Shown here in pieces: positions 59,822 to 64,000 of a stretch of 64,000 bases of DNA. The DNA lies in the NCBI GenBank assembly GCA_010093605.1, contig MU004198.1, forward strand, positions 130,456 to 194,455, read 5' to 3'. Position 1 is the first letter of the stretch. Every line of letters starts with the position of its first letter. Below the pieces are notes generated by a model. It worked only from the letters and a program-made list of their open reading frames with translations, was not told the DNA's origin and did no database searches. The DNA comes from Lophium mytilinum. Its lineage: Eukaryota; Ascomycota; Dothideomycetes; Mytilinidiales; Mytilinidiaceae. The translations under genes and the position numbers were made by a program.

Positions 59822-60268
59822 ATGGCGATGGTCGACTGCTTGGTACATGCAGTGAGCTGACTTCAACATCAGCGTGGGTGGATGGGAGGCTGAGATAACG
59901 CCGGCTTGACTTCAACATTTTGCTCAACACTCAGACTGCCTTCCCCATTTCCTTAGTCTGACCAGATCCAACACACTCATTCAGAAGATGCAATAAACCT
60001 TGATTCTTGATCAAATCTCCACATTGCCACGTGACCCCCCTAATCCCAATATCTTCGTCAAACAGACCCATCTCTTAAGGTACATCGTCGCACTCAGCTA
60101 GACATTGAAACGTAAAGTATGTTCATCAGTGCCATTCTGTAGAGTATCAATGAGACCATTCGTTGAAAGTCGTCCATTTAGCCTTCTTGCCTCGGTCAAC
60201 TCTAAATGAACTTCAAACTGACTTCCAACTCCTATTCCCTCCTCCTCTCCACATCTCCTCCAATAGCT
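59822..60268. other. 447 bp intergenic region
   Basis: 3' flank of INO1 and upstream region of the OB-fold gene. Nothing further recognised. Confidence 0.5.
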
Positions 60269-62338
60269 ATGGCGCCGCAATTCCCATCCATCCAGTCCTT
60301 CTTTCAAGTGAAGTCGTCGCCCAACTCAAAAGAGCACCAACCGCCGAGCTCATCTCCTTCCACAACGCCACTTGGCGATGGCTTCTCCACCGAGGAAGTC
60401 GACGCAGTCCTCCATCCGACCATTGACAGCGCATGGACACCAACACAAGACTACGAAGAGCTAGAGATCGGCGACCTCGACGCTGGCCCTCGATGCGTCA
60501 CCTTCATCGGCCGCATCGTCAATCTCTACGACCAAGCCACGCCGAGCAAAGCACCCAAAGCGGCGAAAGGGTGCATCAAGCTCATCGTAGCAGACGACTC
60601 AGGAGCGCTGACGGTGTGTCTAGCCGCTCTCTTCCATACATCGCTAATTAAATCTCGTAGGTCAGGCTCTGGTATGCCAACATGGAGTACAAGCTCCGCC
60701 TCGGTCACCTGATCTCCGTCTGGACGCCGCATCTTTCATATGGTGAGAATGGTACGCTGGCGCCTACCAGCGCGCCGCTCTTCACGAGTATCTTTCCTGA
60801 ACGGGATCGGAACTGCCATCTCTTGATTCATGAGAACAGCGATGGGGGCGTGCAGTGCAAGAAGCCGGTTGGGTATAAAAAGGGCCAGCCGTTGCCGGGG
60901 CTGATGACGCTGCAGAACTTCATCAATGGGGGATATGATGTTGCCGACGGGAAGATTCTGGTGTGTGTGAAGAGTATTGGGGCTAGGACGAAGGGTGAGT
61001 GCAGCAGTTCTGGAGAATGACACCTCAGAGAAGCTAATTATGATGGTTATAGTCGAGAACAAAAGGGGAACTACGGAACGTATCAATGTTGGGCTCTTCG
61101 ATGACACGGCCGAAGCTACCTTGACGCTCTGGGGCTCTACGACTGCGTCTGCGGCGCCGTGGCAGCCGTCTCATACTGTGCTGCTCATCACGAATCCCGG
61201 CTGGAGGATTGATCGGAGGGCGTGGATCTCCGTAACTGCCAACACGCATGTTGATGTGGATCCGTCGATTACTGACGCTATCTGGCTGCGGTCGTTTGCT
61301 CAGCGATTGACCAAGAGGGATCATGTAAATCCACCATTCCCCGAGGGATGTAAGTACCGCACGCATCACTACTATTAGACCAGAGCTGATCTATGCCACA
61401 GTCTTCGACACCGAAGCAGCAGAAAGCTCTCAAGTACGCATCCTATACCGGCTCGCAGACATCGATGAATTGTACCACTCCCTCCTTCCCTCCCCAACCC
61501 TATCTTCCAGCTTCTCACTAACCCCAACCCAGCGCTCGCGCAGCACCAAAAGGTACCGCCCATTCCCATCCCCTTTCCACCCACACTTACCCCTTCAACT
61601 AACCCCACCCACCCAGAGAAATTCATGGGCTTCCTCAGCATCATAATCATGGATCTCCACATCGTCACCAACTTCAAACGCAACATGCTCATGTGCACGG
61701 AATGGTACCAACCCCCCTTCTCCCTCTAATCCTCCCTCCAAGCTCCTACTAACCGCTCCCATGCTGAAAAGCTGCGGCGTCCCCCTCTACGCCAACGCCG
61801 TAACCGCGAAGTGCAAACAATGCGAGACGTACCAGCCCCTCCGCATCAACCCGCGTATCGTGAGTTACCCCGGTGGGTGGACGGAAGAGCGGGAGGGAGG
61901 GGTATGAGGGTTGTAGAAGGGGGTTAATTCCCACGAACCGTACTAACACAAGCACAGCTCGGCACCCTCGCCGACGAAACCGGCGCCCTTGCTCAGGGCA
62001 AGCTCCTTTTCTCGACCACGGCGTGGGAGCAGCTGCTCGGGCGGTCCGCGTTCCAGCTCGTGAGCTCGAGCGGCGAGGTGCTGCGGTATCTGGAGCAACG
62101 GCTGTTGTTCTTGCGGGTGAGTTTGTGTTTTGGGTGGGGTCTTTACGGGGAATTGGAAGAGGAGGAGGGAGAGGGAGAGGATGGCGAAGGGAAAGGAAAG
62201 GGGAGGGCGAAAGGGAAGAAGCGGAAGAGGGATGAGGACGCGGAGAAAGAGACTAAGGAGGTGAATCAGGGAAGAGAAAAGAAGGGGGACGGCGTCGGAG
62301 AACTAGGTCGGTTATGCGTCTGGGGCGTGCGCATGTGA
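60269..62338 (+). CDS. MEIOB-like single-stranded-DNA-binding OB-fold protein
   Basis: Eight exons: 60269-60613, 60661-60994, 61053-61349, 61402-61471, 61533-61552 (20 nt), 61617-61704, 61772-61859 and 61958-62338; 540 residues, all joins in phase. A first OB-fold (FIGRIVNLYDQATPS, IKLIVADDSGALTVRLWYAN) is followed by a second (TLQNFINGGYDVADGKILVC, VKSIGARTK, INVGLFDDTAEATLTLWGST). A zinc-ribbon-like OB region comes next (CCGVPLYANAVTAKCKQCET, GTLADETGALAQGKLLFSTT) and an acidic/basic K/E-rich tail. This order and spacing resemble animal MEIOB, an RPA1-like protein that binds ssDNA with SPATA22 in meiotic recombination. The assignment is by eye. RPA1 itself is unlikely because its N-terminal domain and long linker are missing. 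A start at 60206 would add 21 residues. Confidence 0.8.
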
Positions 62339-63152
62339 AGCATCTGTTGCTAAGACGAAGACCGAAGATGTAAGTCACGGGCCAGTACATACGACCAACA
62401 CCGTCGTGGATAACACATGCGAGTAAGTGTCATGAATGCATTAGCACAGCAGTAATATAGTAAACACACCCTTTAAACCACCCTAAACACGGATTATCGT
62501 TCCCACCCGACGTGAAAGTAAAGCCGCCCGTCTTCGAATTCCCGTTTTTTCCAGCTTTCAACCAGCTCGTCAGACCAGCCGCTCAGCGCCTCAGCCTGCT
62601 TTCCTACCAGGCATCGAGGGAATATCTTCCGGCCCTATGGTTAGTCTACACGCAGCGACCGCGCCATGCTCACCTGGCGTCAAGAACATCGGCGGGAGGG
62701 ACTCTGTGACCGGTCTTGATGAGACGTAGTGACCTGATCCAGATGCTAGATTTATAGGCTACGAAGAAACCACGTAGTGTGCTATCGAAATCTCACCTTT
62801 CCGGTTGATTCTGTAAGAAGTTGTGACTGGCAGGTCGTAATCGGGTGAGCGGCGCCTCCGCTTTCTTTCATCGTCCAGAAAACGGCGAACTGGTTTGGAG
62901 CCTATGGTTATGGGATCAGAAGGAGCGACGCTACTCTTCACTCACTCTCTCACACAGACCAGAGCGTACACGATCAACGCATGGCATTCAATCTATATAC
63001 CCCCAAACCACTCTGATTTTGAGAAAGACCCTCCCCTGACGCAAGAATCCGCACCTCGCAAGCCCAAGCAAGCAAAGCACGCAACTTCAACAAGATGCCA
63101 ATTCAATAACCGTTCCCGACTGCCATTAGCGCCGAAGACGAAGTTGAACCAT
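62339..63152. other. 814 bp convergent intergenic region
   Basis: 3' flanks of the OB-fold gene and of transketolase. Short frames only, with no domain. No RNA gene recognised. Confidence 0.5.
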
Positions 63153-64000
63153 CTAAATGAGCTGCTGGAACGCGCGGTTGACCGGCGAGCGGAGCGGCTT
63201 GACGTCCTTGTAGAAGTCGACCGTGAGCTTAGCGCGCTTGGCGATGCCTTCAGGGGTGAATTCGAATTTCTGGATTTTTTCATTAGCAAACAGGCCAATA
63301 AAGCTAATGGGATGAGATAGGGGGACAACTTACAGCGTAAACCTCCTTATACGGTCCCGACGCACCGAACCGGTTAAGGCCGAACTGCTCGTGACTGTAC
63401 TTCTCCCAGCCCATCGTCGACATAACCTCCACGCTCAAAGTCGGGATACCGTCAGGGATGACGGTGAGCTTGTACTCCTTGTCCTGGGCATCGAAGACCT
63501 CGACACAAGGCAGCGAGACAACGCGGGCCTTGAGTCCTTGGTCTTTGAGCGTCTTGACAGCTTCGAGGCAGATGCCGACCTCCGAACCGGTCGAGACGAG
63601 AGTGACGTCGGCCTCCTTGTCCTCGAGCGCGACGTAGCCACCCTTGATGGCCTTGGCGAGGGATGAGCCCTCGAGCTGGGGCAGGTTCTGGCGGGTGAGG
63701 GCGAGGATGGAGGGGGTGCCCTTGGACGTCAGAGCCATGTAGTAGGCAGCCGAGGTCTCGTTGCCGTCAGCCGGGCGCCAGACCATCATGTTGGGCAGGG
63801 CGCGGAAGTGGGCGAGGGTCTCGATAGGTTGATGCGTGGGGCCGTCCTCACCAAGACCGATGGAGTCGTGGGTGGCGATGTAGATGACACGCTGGTGGGA
63901 TAGCGAAGAGAGGCGGACAGCACCGGCGGCGTACGAGACGAAGTTTAGGAAGGTTCCTCCAGCGGGGATAATGGTGCCGTAGGCAGACATGCCGTTCATG
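63153..64000 (-). CDS. TKL1: Transketolase, C-terminal part (runs off the window)
   Basis: Thiamine-diphosphate enzyme of the pentose phosphate pathway, moving two-carbon units between sugar phosphates. Only the last two exons are in the window: 64000-63334 (continuing beyond) and 63269-63153, with a 64 bp intron. About 260 residues are visible. They cover most of the pyrimidine-binding domain (YIATHDSIGLGEDGPTHQP, LPNMMVWRPADGNETSAAYY, LALTRQNLPQLEGSS) and the C-terminal domain (DVTLVSTGSEVGICLEAVKT, SVEVMSTMGWEKYSHEQFGL, NRFGASGPYKEVY). After the splice it ends with TPEGIAKRAKLTVDFYKDVK and VNRAFQQLI. The alternative, dihydroxyacetone synthase, is less likely because it usually ends in a peroxisomal signal that is absent here. 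Confidence 0.95.

Overview
The window is nuclear DNA from a filamentous ascomycete (Pezizomycotina; the gene set and the very short introns of about 45-60 bp with GT...CTAAC/CTGAC...AG signals suggest Dothideomycetes, which is an inference). It holds about 21 protein genes, mostly conserved single-copy housekeeping genes separated by long intergenic stretches, plus a few transposon remnants and one strongly AT-rich island. Exon boundaries were worked out by hand from splice signals and reading phase. In each multi-exon gene reported here the exon lengths add up to a whole number of codons.

Layout. 0-10 kb: degenerate tandem repeats, a proline/glutamine-rich protein, a 4 kb gene-free stretch with a MITE-like element, and serine palmitoyltransferase subunit LCB2. 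10-19 kb: a HTF1/HOY1-type homeobox factor, MDM10 (ERMES/SAM beta-barrel) divergent from MRT4 (60S assembly), and a second MITE. 19-35 kb: a zinc-finger protein with a His-Me-finger-like C-terminus, eIF4B, a multi-exon TIM17/22/23-like membrane protein, the MAPK adaptor STE50, an unrecognised small protein, and CDC48/p97. 35-39 kb: an accessory-looking locus with two tandem genes that share promoter and N-terminus but carry different C-terminal domains (one a gamma-glutamylcyclotransferase/AIG2 fold), then a small two-exon membrane protein and a carboxymuconolactone-decarboxylase-family protein. 40-53 kb: a TALE-homeobox plus C2H2 factor broken by an in-frame TGA, a degenerate second copy of the 18.6 kb MITE, a SAM methyltransferase, SAM35/metaxin, a Cys-rich single-pass membrane protein and a paxillin-like two-LIM protein. 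53.2-56.85 kb: an AT-rich island that looks RIP-mutated and contains a decayed PIF/Harbinger-type transposase. 57-64 kb: inositol-3-phosphate synthase INO1, a MEIOB-like OB-fold protein, and the 3' half of a transketolase that runs off the window.

Themes. Two components of the mitochondrial outer-membrane SAM/ERMES machinery (MDM10, SAM35) and a TIM-like protein lie within 31 kb of each other. LCB2 and INO1 are both enzymes of membrane-lipid precursor synthesis. The genes are otherwise functionally unrelated, each with its own promoter; there is no secondary-metabolite cluster. The most unusual parts are the tandem pair with exchanged C-termini (35.5-37.75 kb), the interrupted homeobox/C2H2 gene, the probable 6-nt micro-exon in eIF4B, and three TA-flanked MITE-like elements.
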